From contig NW_024104304.1 of assembly GCF_003945595.2 (NCBI RefSeq), positions 1,528,623 through 1,592,622 on the forward strand: 64,000 bases of DNA. The letters run 5' to 3'. Both the position numbers and the translations under genes were made by a program. Below, in pieces: positions 25,601 through 38,507 of this stretch. Within the stretch, counting starts at the first letter, position 1; the number at the start of each line of letters is the position of its first letter. The notes beneath the pieces are model-generated. The model saw only the letters and a list, made by a program, of their open reading frames with translations, searched no databases and was not told where the DNA came from. Origin of the DNA: Pipra filicauda. Lineage: Eukaryota; Chordata; Aves; Passeriformes; Pipridae.

Positions 25601-28600
25601 TGCACTACAGAACAAAATGGGCTTTTACATTCCAGTAGAAAGTATGATTTCTGACCATGCAAAAAGTTGAGCTCTGAGTGAAGACTGATTAACCAAATTA
25701 AATTAGAGATCTCTTTAAACATAGTGCAACATATTCACACCGTTTAGGAGACAGATGGAGATCATAAAACTACATTCTTGTGCAGGTATTTAGTAGCATA
25801 TCAGGGACTCATCCCATTTTATGACATGAATCACCCACTGTACCACACAAGATGGGATAGTGAAGCAGCCTGTTGTGATTCTCATTGCACAAATATTTTT
25901 CAGAGCTTTGTATCACCTCTGTCTTTAACTGCACCTGCTTTCAGTGTGGTATGCAAGCTCCTACCATGGATGCAGCTCATTTTACAGACTGACATAAATC
26001 TATTAAGTGGTTTTCAAAGTAAAATACAAGTGTAGACCACTGTGTCAATAGCCAAGGCACAATCTGTCTTTCTGATGTGTTTGTAGACAGAAAAGAAATC
26101 TCAATCCAAATCAGAGCAAAATTTTGTTTAATTTAACATTGGTTTCTTTCACAGATTTTTAACTGATCAGTTTAAGGGTAACAGCTGGGCAGAGATTACA
26201 GATGTTTATCGTGTGATTTGGCACCATGTTACACATGCAACTGCCCTTTCTGCTATTGAGGGGATTTTCTCAGCTCCTCTGAGATAACAGCTCCATTTTC
26301 CTGAACATGCTGTAACTACAGGTATTGCACAGATTGCTTTTCTCCATCTGTTTTAACTCGGCCCATGTGTGTTTGGCAGCTAAGGAAATCCTACAGGCTA
26401 GAGACTCCTGACTAGAATAAAACAACTCAGAAATAGTGTTTTTAGAACAAGGTGGTTTTTGTTTACTTCCTCAAAAGTAACAGTGATGTAAAGCAAATAA
26501 AGAAAATAATGAACAACTGTTAAATAGTACTCTAAATGTGATATTTTTTTATCTGTAAAGTTCTCCAAGACTTTTTGAAGCCCTTACTACTTGGAAAAAA
26601 TCACTTTCTGCCTGTGTTTTCCTGATAGTTGTCCCACTGACAACTCTGGGATAGTATACGTCCTAATCTTAATCCTAATTTTAGAGCCTAATTAAGAGCC
26701 AAGGTTTAACTACTGTTCAGTAGTTTTTGAATTTCAACAGAGTTTACAAAAGTGAATCAACAATCAACAGGAAAATCGTGAAAAATAAAGACTTTGCATT
26801 GTTTTGAGTTCCTTCTTGTACTGACCTGCTCAAGCTAACTCTGTGGTAACTATCCCTTATAAACAGACACATAATATGTACCATAATCAGAAATAGCCAC
26901 AGATCCTGCTGAGCTTGTCACACTGTCTGCTTCCAAGAATTTCTCACTTCCTCCAATCTGGCTCTAAAAACTTTGATTTTCAACAGTGCTGTAACTGAGT
27001 TGTTACTCACTGAGTCATTCAAAAGTTTAAGCCACCAGGAAAACAATGTAGCACTTGAGTTAGTGTCAACAGGTACAAGCCTTGTTCTAGTATGTCTAAA
27101 GGAGAGAGTTCCAATTTTTTTATGTGTTTAGTTAGCAAAAAGAAACCACATGCATCAAAGAGTTTTTAAACAGCTAAGAGAAAATGACAGGCGAGGAAGT
27201 AGACAGTAACTGTACTCAAGTCATTTAAATATGCAATATATGATATTTCTTCTTGAGCATGCTTTTCTTGACTCCTGCATGTCTGCTCAGCCTTTCTCTA
27301 TGAACGAGCTCCTGCCTCTACTAGCTAGTGATATTCTGTCCCATCATTCCCAACTGAGTCCCATTTACAGCTTTGGGTACCACACTGCCTCACTCCTCTT
27401 TCTGCATAATGTCTTCAGTCAATTCTGAACAAAACTGATCACTAGACTCCAGTGTCATCATACAACACTACAGAAAGATTATGTTTCACATGGACTTTGT
27501 TTTAAAAGGAGGTTTATGTACCTATGAGAATTTTCTTCTGTTTTAATCCATCACCAACAGTTTCTCTTTGCAATCAATGGCATATGGGCAGCTCCAGTAT
27601 GATACCTCTCTTATTAAAATCCTTTTCTAGTTTCACACTTACTTTATCTGAAGGTTTTGTCTCTCATCTTGATGTTTCCAAAGTGAAGTGTGTAAACCTA
27701 GAAGGGAAGCAGGTTATAAGATGCATCCTAATTACCAGCATTTTTTGCATGCTCACATCAGTGGGCTGATGGCTGGGGATATACTTGCAGGCACCACTCT
27801 CACACAAGAAATCTCTTCATCTGTTTAATGGCTACAGATTTTGCTACAGGATCTAACTATTGCACCACCTGTGTAGGTCTCACCCAAAGCAACCTGCTGT
27901 ATTGAAATGAAATAACCTAATATCAAGATGAAAATCTCCATCTTCAAAATTTGATAGACAAACCAAGTTTGTGTATCAAAGCACAGACAAATTCCTTAAG
28001 AAAATTACTACCAACACATATATTTCGGGAAACCTTCTTATTAAGAAGGTTTGAGCCCTGTCACATCATACATATGGGTAGATTATTAATGGAATTTAAT
28101 GTCACTAACACAATTAATTTTATCAACAAATTTTCTCATTGAATAGGAAATCAGATTTGTTGACAAATCAATTTTTATCATGACATGAAAACATCAAAGC
28201 AGTGGTTTGATTATTTTCTCTATTTTTTATAGGTTGCAAACTTTCCCAACTATTCAGCGAAGGACTTCTGTCAGGCTGGTCATGGCATTATCACCACACA
28301 GTCACACTGCAAATTTTTCTTTCACTGGCCACATTCTTATTCCACTGCACACTACGACTTTTCTCCACACTCCTAATTTTTTTTTCTACACAGTTTTTCT
28401 TAAAATTAACATTCCTGTACCAGTAACTGCAAATTATTGCATCATTTTGGTAAAATACAAGTATACTACACTTTGTTTTTCCAGCTACACAACTGATACT
28501 TATGGAAACCTCCTGTTTTTTCTGCATCATTAATGTTATTGATAATGTTACCATTTCCAGGGATTGAAGTCTGTATCTTTTTTAGGATTCCTTTTATTTC

Positions 28601-31600
28601 TAATGTTCCTTGAACTCATTTGTATTATCATTGCATTGCTGGCCACATATTTCCTTCACAACTATTCAATTAAATATGATATTTTTATTTTATAAACTTG
28701 ATTGCCATTAATCTGTCTTTTGCATTTTTCTTGATTTTTATACAGTGAGTGCAAGTTTTTCCCATCCCTTCATCACTGAGGCTGAACCAAAACTATTCTA
28801 GAGTTATTTTTTTTAATGTAGAAAGCTGTTTCCATAGTCAACCACCAATCTTTTCTTCTCAACTTCATATTTAAATTTAATTTTTCTTTTAAAAATCTCT
28901 CATGCCAGTGAAGTTTTGTCATATTATTCCTTGTCACTAGGAGACTTAAACCTTTCAAAACATCAGGAATATATACAAATATATATCCTTTACTTACTAA
29001 ACCTCATCTTTGCACATGCTAAATGTAGGCTGCACTTACTGTCTTGTAGAAGTCCAGACTGTGAATGAATGGATATTTATCCTTCATGTAGATTATTTCT
29101 GAACACGTTTATGTCACATGGCTTGGCATAGAGCAAATGAGATCCATTTTTAAAGATCTCCACCCATGGAGATCAAAACTCCCATCAGCCACACCAGAAG
29201 TTGTCAAAAACTAAAACAGAGCACCTTGATGATTAATAATTCTCTCCTGGTTAAAGGAGAAAGAATATTAAAAATAGCTGGACAGTTTTTTATAATTTTA
29301 TGTTTTCTGAGGAGAAGAGCTTATTGAGTGATTCAAAAAATCTGGTCTGCTCATCATATTTATAAATTTCATTACAAAATTTTGAATGGTGAAGCAATAG
29401 TATTTTATTTAAATTATTCAAAGCAATAAAATATAAAGGTTACTGTGAAGAACTGCTGAAAGGTTTCATTATACTCTATTATTAGAAAAAAAGCTGGCAG
29501 AAAAAAATTGAGTGCTGATAAATGCAAAGTAATACATATGAAAATAAATAAACTGAAGTACTGATAAACATTAAAATACTGAAAGTAAATAGCTCTTAAT
29601 TACTTATTATCATTCAAGAAAGATGCCCTGTACTTTTTACAAATACCGTTCAAAAAACCCATCAAATCAGTGCAAGCAGGAAGAACGGTAAATAGTACTA
29701 GAAAAAAACCTGACACTAAACCATAAAAAACCAGAAGATCCATTCCACTACTGGACAGTTTCTTCACTACCAAGATAAGACTACTGCATGCTATCCTGCC
29801 CATCCTATCCCAACAGAAAAATAAAAGAGCTAAGCTAAGGAAGACACGGAAAGACATGGATAGTCAGGTGTCTCATGGAAAAACAAGGCTACCCCTGCTT
29901 CTGTACAATAAAACATGGGGGCTAGAAAAGAAAGAAATCCAAAGCAATGTAAGAGTAAGGACTGGTGTGAAATTATCCTCTGCTTTTAACCATGCATGAA
30001 GATGCGAGCACTCATAAAGTGTTAGGCAGCTGCTTTAAAACAAACAAGAGGAAGTGGGATTTTGGGTTTTTATTTTTTTTACACTCAGTGCATAACTGAA
30101 CTGTCAAACTCATGCAACCTAAAGTTTTTCTGAGGCTGAAAGCTTAACTAAAGTTCAGAAAAAGCCTTTGACAAACTCAGAGAAGAGAAGTAACAGCTAC
30201 CACAGGGTATAAGGCAAAATGCTACGGATACAGCAACTGAGGAAAGATTACTCTGCATTTCTGCTTTTTCCTTCACGGTTTCCTAAGTAAGCATAACTCA
30301 GCATCCTCAGAATTAACTACACTGACCTTTGCTACATTAATAAAAAAAGATATAAGGTTTACAAATACCATCAAAGTCTTCTCTCATCCCAGTTTTTCAA
30401 AAACAAACAAAATAAAAAAAAAATCAAACACCAACCCCAACACACCGTCTGGATAGTATCTGCAGTATGCTTTTCAATGTGAATGACAGCAGGAAAATAA
30501 TTTTTTTATTTAGGTGTACCTCCACAAATGAATTAAACCTTAAAAATCCTAATGTAATTTTGCTGATGTAAGGGAAACAGAGAAAAAGTAACATGGCTAT
30601 GACAATAACCAATTCCTTGAAAGAGTAAAAATAAGTATCTGTGATTGCTTTGCTTTCAGTCTTATTTTTATAACCAAATATTGTCCTTTGCTTTCCTCAT
30701 GTTGATGGCTGGGAATAAAAAAAAGATACTGTATATGTGATGGAAACACAAAGCAACATCCTGAACATTTTTTTTCTTCAGCATTACAAAGTAACTCTTT
30801 GCATGAAGAACAATTATTTAGATACAATTTTTATGCCTACCTTTATATAGAATCACATGGAATTTTATTTTCAGGCCACGAAGCTGCAGCTTCTTCACTG
30901 GGTCAAACACCCAACCTTTATTGATGAGTTGATTGGCCAAATTTGTACTCACACACAGAGCTCTAAAATGAAATGCCAGATGTGTAGGAGGGTCTGGTGC
31001 TCTCATTGAAGTGAAGAGGTTTGTACAGTCTAATGTGCAATACCATAGCCAATCTCTTGCTACATATTACAGACATGCAATTAAGAAACAAGGAGTAATT
31101 CAGTAGGATTCGAATTTTTCTGCATTAATTTTATCACCTGCACTCATAATTCCTTTTGGTCTGCCACTGGTGAAAAACCTCCACCCTAGGAAGATGAAGC
31201 AGCAAGAAAAATTCAAAATTGCTGATGAATATAGGTTTGCCAAGCAAACTGGAAATATTTCTTTAAACTGCAGCCACGTCTCAATAGCATGCTCAGATTA
31301 ATGGTCGGTGTAAAATCTTCGATCAGGTTAATGTCTCTGGTTGATCTGAAAGGGCTGGCTTTGGCAGTAAGGCTGTGCCTTTTATATTGATTCCTCTGTG
31401 TGTCAAAAAGAGATCACCAAGGGATTGCTTTCACAGACTGAATATGTCTTGGCATATCTGAAACGGTTTTAATTCACTCAGAGTGGAAGTATCAACCCTT
31501 AAAGCACACAACAGGCTGCAAAGTATCTGTATTGCCTTGAAGCAGCAGGGGAGTTAAGCCTAGGAAAAAGATACTTGTTAGTCTGGCATGTCAACAGAAG

Positions 31601-34387
31601 ACCCACTCTTCATGACTCAAATGTAAAGACATTTAAGTAATTACGTACTCTCTGTATTGCTATCCATTTCATAGCCTTACAGCAGAAAGAACCAGTAGTC
31701 TACAGGGTGTATCAGTAAGTACATAAAAAATTCAGTCAGTTGAAAAATACTGCAGTTTCATTTTCAATTAAAAAGGCAATTTTAGTGTATATCTCCACCC
31801 CCAAACCTTCGCTTTGAGGGAAAACTTTAGGGTTATTTTCACCAAACTTGAAATCAGTGATTTAAATGATACAAGTGCTGCTGCTCCATCAGCCATTATT
31901 GTGGTTAGGACAAACTTCAACACCTGTAAAAAGTCAAGAACAACAGTCCACAAGTTACGATGACTCTCTTGAGTACACTAGTGTTTGAATATATTTATAA
32001 TAATTTGATTTAATAAGCAATGTTTAGGAAAAATAGCTGTGAAGAGGCAAAGTTCTGTGACATTTTAGACTTTGACAGAATCTCTGATTTTTTTTTCCTT
32101 GATTATCAAAACTTGTGTGTGAAATTGCCAGAGATGTTGCACACTGGGAAAACCAGAACCCAGACAACTGAAACAGTTGCTAAAAAAATTCCTTATCACA
32201 GTTTTAAAATAATTACTGTACTAATTATTTATTACTGCAATTATTTTTGCAGAATGTGCAAGTATAAATTATTTACTTTGACAGGTATAAAAGATGTATT
32301 TTAGAGATGTAGTTGTGCTGCTGCTCAGTGTCATATTTAGGGAAATATTTTACCTGTTGAGGTTTCTGAGAGGAATAAAAGACTGACATCCCTCCACCCA
32401 CGCCAACACTATAGCTTATTTATAAGAAAACCATAAGATTACAAAGCCATGTACAGTGAAATGGTATGTAAGTAGAGCTTTCATATTATAGTGTAGCACA
32501 GAAGAAATTTAGATGGCTAACAAAAAATGTTCAAAATAAATATCATATACCTACATATACTTGAAATAAACTGGTTTATAAGTGACAAAATTGCTATTGT
32601 CTGCTGTATGTACATAGATTATATGTAACTTTAGTCTGTACTATATATGATTTATATATACAGTAAATGTATATTTGACATAAAAGAATTTATTTTCCAA
32701 TATTAGATGGAGAAAGACCTTCAAGGTATCAAACCTTACTTCAAAATTCTTTAACTGTTACCACTGACACAAACTGGTATTGAAGTTTTTTTTTATTTCA
32801 CTGGAAGGGTCTTCTTCCTCAGTAATTTTTTGTCTTTAATTAGATGGATCAATGAGAACACAATGTTCTTAAATGACTGGTAAGAAAATTATTTTAATCA
32901 GTGGTATTGAGCAAGGTGAGATAAAAGGATTGCAGTTAACTACTCAGTATGATACTTAGGCACTTACAAGGAAGTCTTGAAGACACTGTAGCCTGAATTC
33001 ACAACAACAATATAAACCCCTGCATTCACCTGCTGCCTCATGACACTGATTCCTAATAATGGAATCTCATCCGAGCTGATCTGATAAACACCCTCAGAAA
33101 ACTATACAGGCAGATGATCACCAGTGATTGTACATCAACTGGACTGCATTAAATGACCACGTGCTTATTCCCAGCCTGTGACTGGTGACAATATGCCTCA
33201 ATTTAAAGCAGATACAAGAGGCTAGGAAAATGTATGCAAATATGTTGAACAGCAGCTTTTAAAGTGGTAATTGGTTCAATTTCTGATCATCCAACTCCAC
33301 AGTTACAATCTTTTTAAAGTGGTCATGTCACCACAGCTGCAACCTACCCTCTACATAATAGCTCCTTATTACAGAGCACTCACACATAAAATGAATTATC
33401 ACTATCTGCTTCCCTCATTCTCCCAAGGGATGCTAACCATGTCAAATAAAAATGCTCTGCTTAAAGGGATAAAAATGGGAATCAGAAAAAGATTTTGCAT
33501 GTGTTAGAAAGCACAGAACTCCTAAAGATGGTATAATCCCTTACTATATGGAAATAGGAGCTTGTTCAGAAAACATATGTCTATGTTTGGATGTAAATCA
33601 AAATTATATACATAATAAGACTGATGTAAAATTTTTTTGCTCAGTAATACTGAAAAAAATTCACTACATTTAATAGGTATGAACGTTTTAAAATCAGCAC
33701 ATTTTAAAATTTGAAAAGCTTCTAAACCCTCCTCCTCCACGCCCCCAATCTCCCCTTCTAGTTTGTTGACTCTGCATCCCACTCTGAGGCACTGAGGTAT
33801 AACATGAGCCTCTGAGGTTCCTCACCCAGACCTGGATCCTTGGCAGTTTGGGGTCAGAACTGCTTGGCAGTCAGATACCTTTTATTTACTCTGTGTTGGC
33901 TACAAAGGTGAATCTGCAAAACATGTCCTCCTCCTAAGCATCCCTACTATTAGTACTTTCCACACAGCTAATACAGGATAACTTACATTATGTTAACATC
34001 AGTTCCAAATGTGATCTTTAAAGTAAAACCTTGACTTCGGGGAGCACATTTTGGTTTTCATTTTTATTAGGTTGACAGAAAAATAATGGAGCAGGCAGTT
34101 GTGTTTCAAAACTCTGATATTAATCCTATTTACTTAATCATGGGTCTTTTGATCTGTCATATTTCAATCATATTTAAATTTTCATACTGAGAGTAAACAT
34201 CAAAACAAAATGGAGCACAGCATCTAGTTAGTAATTGGATATTACACCCTCCAAAGCCAAAGTTCTGCATAAAATATACCAAAGAACCACAAAAGTTAGT
34301 TACAAAATAAATCTTATCAACCAGTTAGCAACGCCCCAATGGCAGCTCCCACTCAGACCTCAAGTCACTTGCAAGATGGAAGCAGCA
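22668..34387. other. KHDRBS2: Inferred intronic sequence, no recognised element
   Basis: Nearly 12 kb of AT-rich sequence in which I found no exon, RNA gene or known repeat. It holds an AT-rich low-complexity stretch around 25255-25305 and a perfect short hairpin at 28030-28052. All open frames are short and without family signatures. Old, diverged repeats could be present below what can be recognised by eye. Confidence 0.4.
28030..28052. repeat. Perfect inverted repeat (11 bp arms, 1-nt centre)
   Basis: AAACCTTCTTA and its exact reverse complement TAAGAAGGTTT are separated by one T. It is a possible hairpin or cruciform of unknown role, with no T-run or element edge next to it. Confidence 0.9.
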
Positions 34388-34788
34388 GACAGTTATAGAG
34401 GATTGGTTAGAAATGCGAGGACATATGAACATGGCTAAGGCTATGGATGAGCTGCTAAAGTATAAGACGCAGTCTGACTAGGCCCATGAGAAAGTCTGAG
34501 ATAGCAGGGCCGTGAGAAAGCGGCAGCGTCCTTGGGTATTCTAAATTGAGCTGAAAAACAGGAGCTAGGCATTACCAAAACAAAGACACTTAACGAGCCA
34601 CCTGTGTAAACAATGAAAGACAGTTAAGATGATGTCACCACCTAACTGAGTACCAATAATGAGCCTAATTTCTGTAATATTCATGAACCTATTATAGAGT
34701 GTATATTAAGCTGCTGTCAATCTACAATAAACGAAGTTCCTGGATTCTCACATTGAGGTGTCTAGAGCTTTCCGTCGCGACAGACAGT
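34388..34788 (+). mobile_element. Short solo LTR of an ERVK/alpharetrovirus-like element with 6-bp target-site duplication
   Basis: The LTR body is 34394-34782 (389 bp). GACAGT lies at 34388-34393 and again at 34783-34788, a 6-bp target-site duplication. It ends TTTCCGTCGCGACA, preceded by the poly(A) signal AATAAA at 34726-34731 and a GTTCCTGGATTCTCACATTG segment. That is the arrangement of short avian class II LTRs. The first two bases are TA (TATAGAGG) instead of TG, best explained by a G-to-A mutation after insertion. A TATA-like TGTATATTAAG stands upstream of the poly(A) site. No internal viral genes are adjacent, so this is a solo LTR left by recombination. It is antisense to the KHDRBS2 exon. 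Confidence 0.85.
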
Positions 34789-35639
34789 AAATGAAACAGC
34801 TTGGCTTTGAAAGCGCCTCAGCTGGCAAAGCACTGAGCGCTGCAGACCCTGCGCTGAAATGCCTGTTGGAGGGATCCCAATGAACCACCTCAGACCAAGC
34901 TGCCTGCAGCTTTGGAATGTGTTAACTTGTGGAACAGCCAGAGTAAGTAGCAGTACTTAGCTTCTACCTCTAACTTGGAGGGAAAATCTTCACTAGTAAA
35001 ATTTTGAAACCTATTCTTGGGTAAGGTCAAAGGTGAAAATTAAGTAATCACATTTAAATCAAAAGTTGTTGTTCATTAAGACTTTGCTTCAGTTAATAAA
35101 TGTTCAACTATTTTTTTTCCTTAGTCCTATTCTACATTTTTCTCTTTTTCTCTTACTATGTTTTCTAGGCTTTTATTTTAAAATTCAGTCTCATGAAAAC
35201 TTATGGATAAGGTATAAAAACGTTATTCCATTTTACTGACACAATGTTATTTCTGAGGGCAATATTTCACATAAACGTCACAAAATTCATAAGCAGTATG
35301 AGAACTCATTTGAATAGTTTATTACATCCTTGATTTGGTATAAATAAAACTGATACATTCTACTGTTTTCATCCCTGTCATGCAATTCCAATATTCATTG
35401 CTGCAATAAATTAGGTCTTATAAACAACGAAACATCATAAAACAAATTCAAGAGAAGCTGTAAATAGGGAACAAAAAGGAAATTATCTAGTGCAATCTTT
35501 TTGAGTGCAAACCCCTTGTAACATGTTGCAACCAGCCAGTTAATAATTGCTTTGTAAATTTGAAATGAAGCAGAGGGGATAAAACTAACAAACAAGTCAT
35601 AAAGTACAATTGTTACTTGTTTGGAATGATTATGATTCC
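34789..35639. other. KHDRBS2: Inferred intronic sequence between two mobile elements
   Basis: No recognised feature. It separates the solo LTR from the CR1 fragment and is AT-rich, apart from a GC-richer 120 bp just after the LTR. Confidence 0.4.
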
Positions 35640-36535
35640 CTGGAGGGAAGAGGGGCACAAGAAAGCTGGTTAATGTTCAAGGATGGTTGTCTCCAAGCTC
35701 AGGAGTGATGCATCATAATGAAGAGGAAGTCAGGTAAAAACGACAGGAGGCTCACACAAATGAACAAGATATTCCTGGACAAATTCAAACACAAAAAGGA
35801 AGCCAACAGAGGGTGAATGCAAGAACAGGCAGCCTGGGAGGAATACAGAGAGAGTGTCCAAGCAACGAGGGACCAGGTTAGGAGACCTAAAGCCTTGACA
35901 GAATTAAAACTGGACAGGGATGGCAAGGGCAACAGGAAAAGTACATCAGTGATAAATGAAAGAGTAGGGAAAATGTGGGCCCTCTCCAGAAGGAAACAGG
36001 AGACCTCGTTACGCCAGAAATGAAGAAGGCTGAGGTAATTAATGACTTCTTTGTCTTGGTTTTCACCAACAAGTGTTCCAGCCACACAGCCCAGGTCGCA
36101 CAAGGCAAAGGCAGGGACTGGGAAAATGAAGAACCACCGACTGTACGAGAAGATCAGGTTTGAGAACATCTAAGAAACCTGAAGGTGTGTAAGTCCATGG
36201 GACCTGATGGGATGCATCTGCTCATTCTGAGGGAACTGGCTGAGGAAGTGGCTAAGCCACTATCCATCATCGTATCTCAGAAGTCATGGCAGTCCATTGA
36301 AGTTCCCACTGACCGGAAAAATAACCCTCACTTTTAAAAAGAGAAATAAGAAAGACACGGGGAACTACAGCTCTCTTACTCTCACCTCAGGTCCTGGCAA
36401 GACCATGGAGAAGATCATCTTGGAAACTTTGCTAGGACACATGGAAAATAGGGAGGTGAATGGTGACAGCTTCACTAAGAGCAAATCATGTCTGAAAAAT
36501 CTGGTGGCCTTCTAAGACAGGGTCTATTATTGCTA
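35640..36535 (+). mobile_element. CR1 LINE ORF2 fragment (reverse transcriptase N-terminal part), decayed
   Basis: Translation in shifting plus-strand frames gives typical CR1 ORF2 pieces: [20 protein letters not shown] (about 35820-35880), [20 protein letters not shown] (about 35990-36050), [20 protein letters not shown] (about 36077-36135), then a [12 protein letters not shown] motif, [14 protein letters not shown], and NYSSLTLTSGPGKTMEKIIL with ETLLGHMENREV (about 36360-36455). It ends at KSCLKNLVAF (about 36515). This covers the linker and the first reverse-transcriptase motifs. The catalytic YxDD region and the whole 3' end are missing. Frame changes near 35980, 36165 and 36300 show it is dead. 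The short open frames of 62-156 codons over it on both strands are pieces or antisense shadows. Confidence 0.9.
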
Positions 36536-38500
36536 CTGTCAACCATGTTCAAAATCTCATAATAAAGAACTAGTTTTTATATTTCCTCCAGTGTAGCTCT
36601 TATACTTGTGCTGGAAAATTCCTATAATCCTTATGAATAAATAATGTGTCACACAAAATATATGCTGAATATTTACAACAAATTTCAATATTACTCTCAA
36701 CACCCACTGGTCTTTCTCGCTTATTCAGCCAGAACAGAATTTCTCAGGTTGGACAGAATATATAATGGATGTTAAAAATCCAGGTGCCACAAGGAAAGGG
36801 TGCCATCATCATTGTGTCATGCTAGAATGTAAGAGCTCTCTTCCAGAATGAAAAGGACACAAAAAGATAACTTTAAAGAAGAACCCTGTTGCAGTTTGAC
36901 AAAATCACAAACAACTGGAAATAGAGTTATCTAAAGGACAAAGACTGGCAAATTTTATAATTGGCCCTGTTACCATTTTTAGCTAATACACTCCAGAATT
37001 TTCAGGAACATATTACTTAATGATAAATTTTCTGTCAGTGTAATGGCTTGGAAGATCTTCACCATTAATGTGCAGCCAAAATGTCATTCCACAGTATGTT
37101 GCCACATTACAACATTGACCTAATTTGTCCCCCATATTGTATGTTCAACATAAAATCAGAAATCATGAAAAAAAGGTACTTTCTTGTCTCAGAGGTATTT
37201 CAAAGAATTTTAAATAGTATTTTATTACCAGTGTTCCCAAACTAGAAGCATATTAAGGGGATGAAAAAGGAGAATTAGAAAGATAGATTTAACTTGTTTA
37301 AAACTTGTAGCTCATTTCTGGGCACTCACTTGGTGCCAATAAACTTTTTTATTTAAAACAAATATCCAGGTGTTTGTTTTTAACAATCTTAAATTACATA
37401 GTTTCTATTCTTAAAAAAATTTATTTGCTCTAAAAAATTTGAACATTTTATATACTCTACTTCAATATTTCACTCGTAATGTATTCTCCTTTTCCTCCAC
37501 CACAAAGCCCACACCAAATAAAGTGTTAAAATTCTTCCAGGCAAATATGCATATGCCTCACATGAACATCTCTTACCTTGGTTTCATATTACTCATAACA
37601 AAAAGGCACTAATCGAATCCTTCCGTTATTATCAAGAGACACGAACAGTTATCGCCTTTCATTTTTTAATCACAAATAGAAACAAGCTGTCATCATATTC
37701 TTTTTAAGGAATACAAGTTCTGGACATTTTTAGAACACTAAGAACTCTCAGGTGATGCTAAGACCTCAGATGACAACTCATGTAACTCTAGTAGTACTTT
37801 ACTTAACATCTAGTATACATATGCTTCAATTCTAGGACAAATTTAAGTACGAAAATACAATGGAGTAACTGTATAAATGTGGAAAATATATTTCAGAGAA
37901 TTTGAGGAAAATCAATAGACAAAAAGATAAATATTTCAGAAAGTTATATACTTAGCATAAATCAAATTGAAAAGGTTCCCAGCTTTAGAGTATGTTTCTG
38001 TGCTCTCCTGGCTGATGGAGGAGATGCTAAACTGTGGTCTGAGTCATAAGCTGTCTGAACAGAAATGTCTTAGGAACGTTTTGCTCATGCTGTTTGCTCC
38101 ACAAGAAATTCATTAACTTCATTAGCAAGATATTTAGATAAATTGTTACATGTATTAAAATGTTTTTACAGACTTAAATACTCAAAAATCTTGAAAGTGT
38201 ACTCTCATACTAATGACTACTGTCTGCCATCAGAAAAAAAAAGTAATCTACTACTCCCTCCAGAAATCAAGTAAGGAAAACAAGAAACATTGACAAATGG
38301 AAATAATAAAACAACTAGAAAATATATTAGGGCATCAGCTGTGACAGCTAATGGCCTGTTTGGCAACTCCTTGAGAAATGAGAGAGAATAAAGGACGAAA
38401 GTTCAACAGAACTTTTCTTTTTCTTGATCTAAAGGTGCTTAAAAAAGGCACAAATTCAATGCAACAAAACCATAACCAGTCACAGAAAAATGTCACAAGT
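36536..38500. other. KHDRBS2: KHDRBS2 intron, downstream of the exon in transcript order
   Basis: AT-rich intronic sequence directly 3' (in transcript direction) of the exon. No further exon or repeat recognised. Confidence 0.55.
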
Positions 38501-38507
38501 CACTTAC
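38501..38507 (-). promoter_or_regulatory. KHDRBS2: 5' splice site (donor) of the KHDRBS2 exon
   Basis: On the minus strand the exon ends in CCT and the intron begins GTAAGTG, close to the vertebrate donor consensus. The codon phase is 0, which matches the next KHDRBS2 residue being a whole codon in the following exon. Confidence 0.87.

Noticed and set aside
30818..31020. Possible exon in a moderately GC-richer minus-strand frame (62 codons)
   Set aside because: No recognised protein family, no clear acceptor and donor at matching phase, and no match to any KHDRBS2 exon I could recall.
35699..36169. 156-codon minus-strand open frame rich in F, L and S, looking like a membrane protein
   Set aside because: It is the reverse complement of the CR1 ORF2 fragment; the hydrophobic look comes from the complement of A/G-rich codons.
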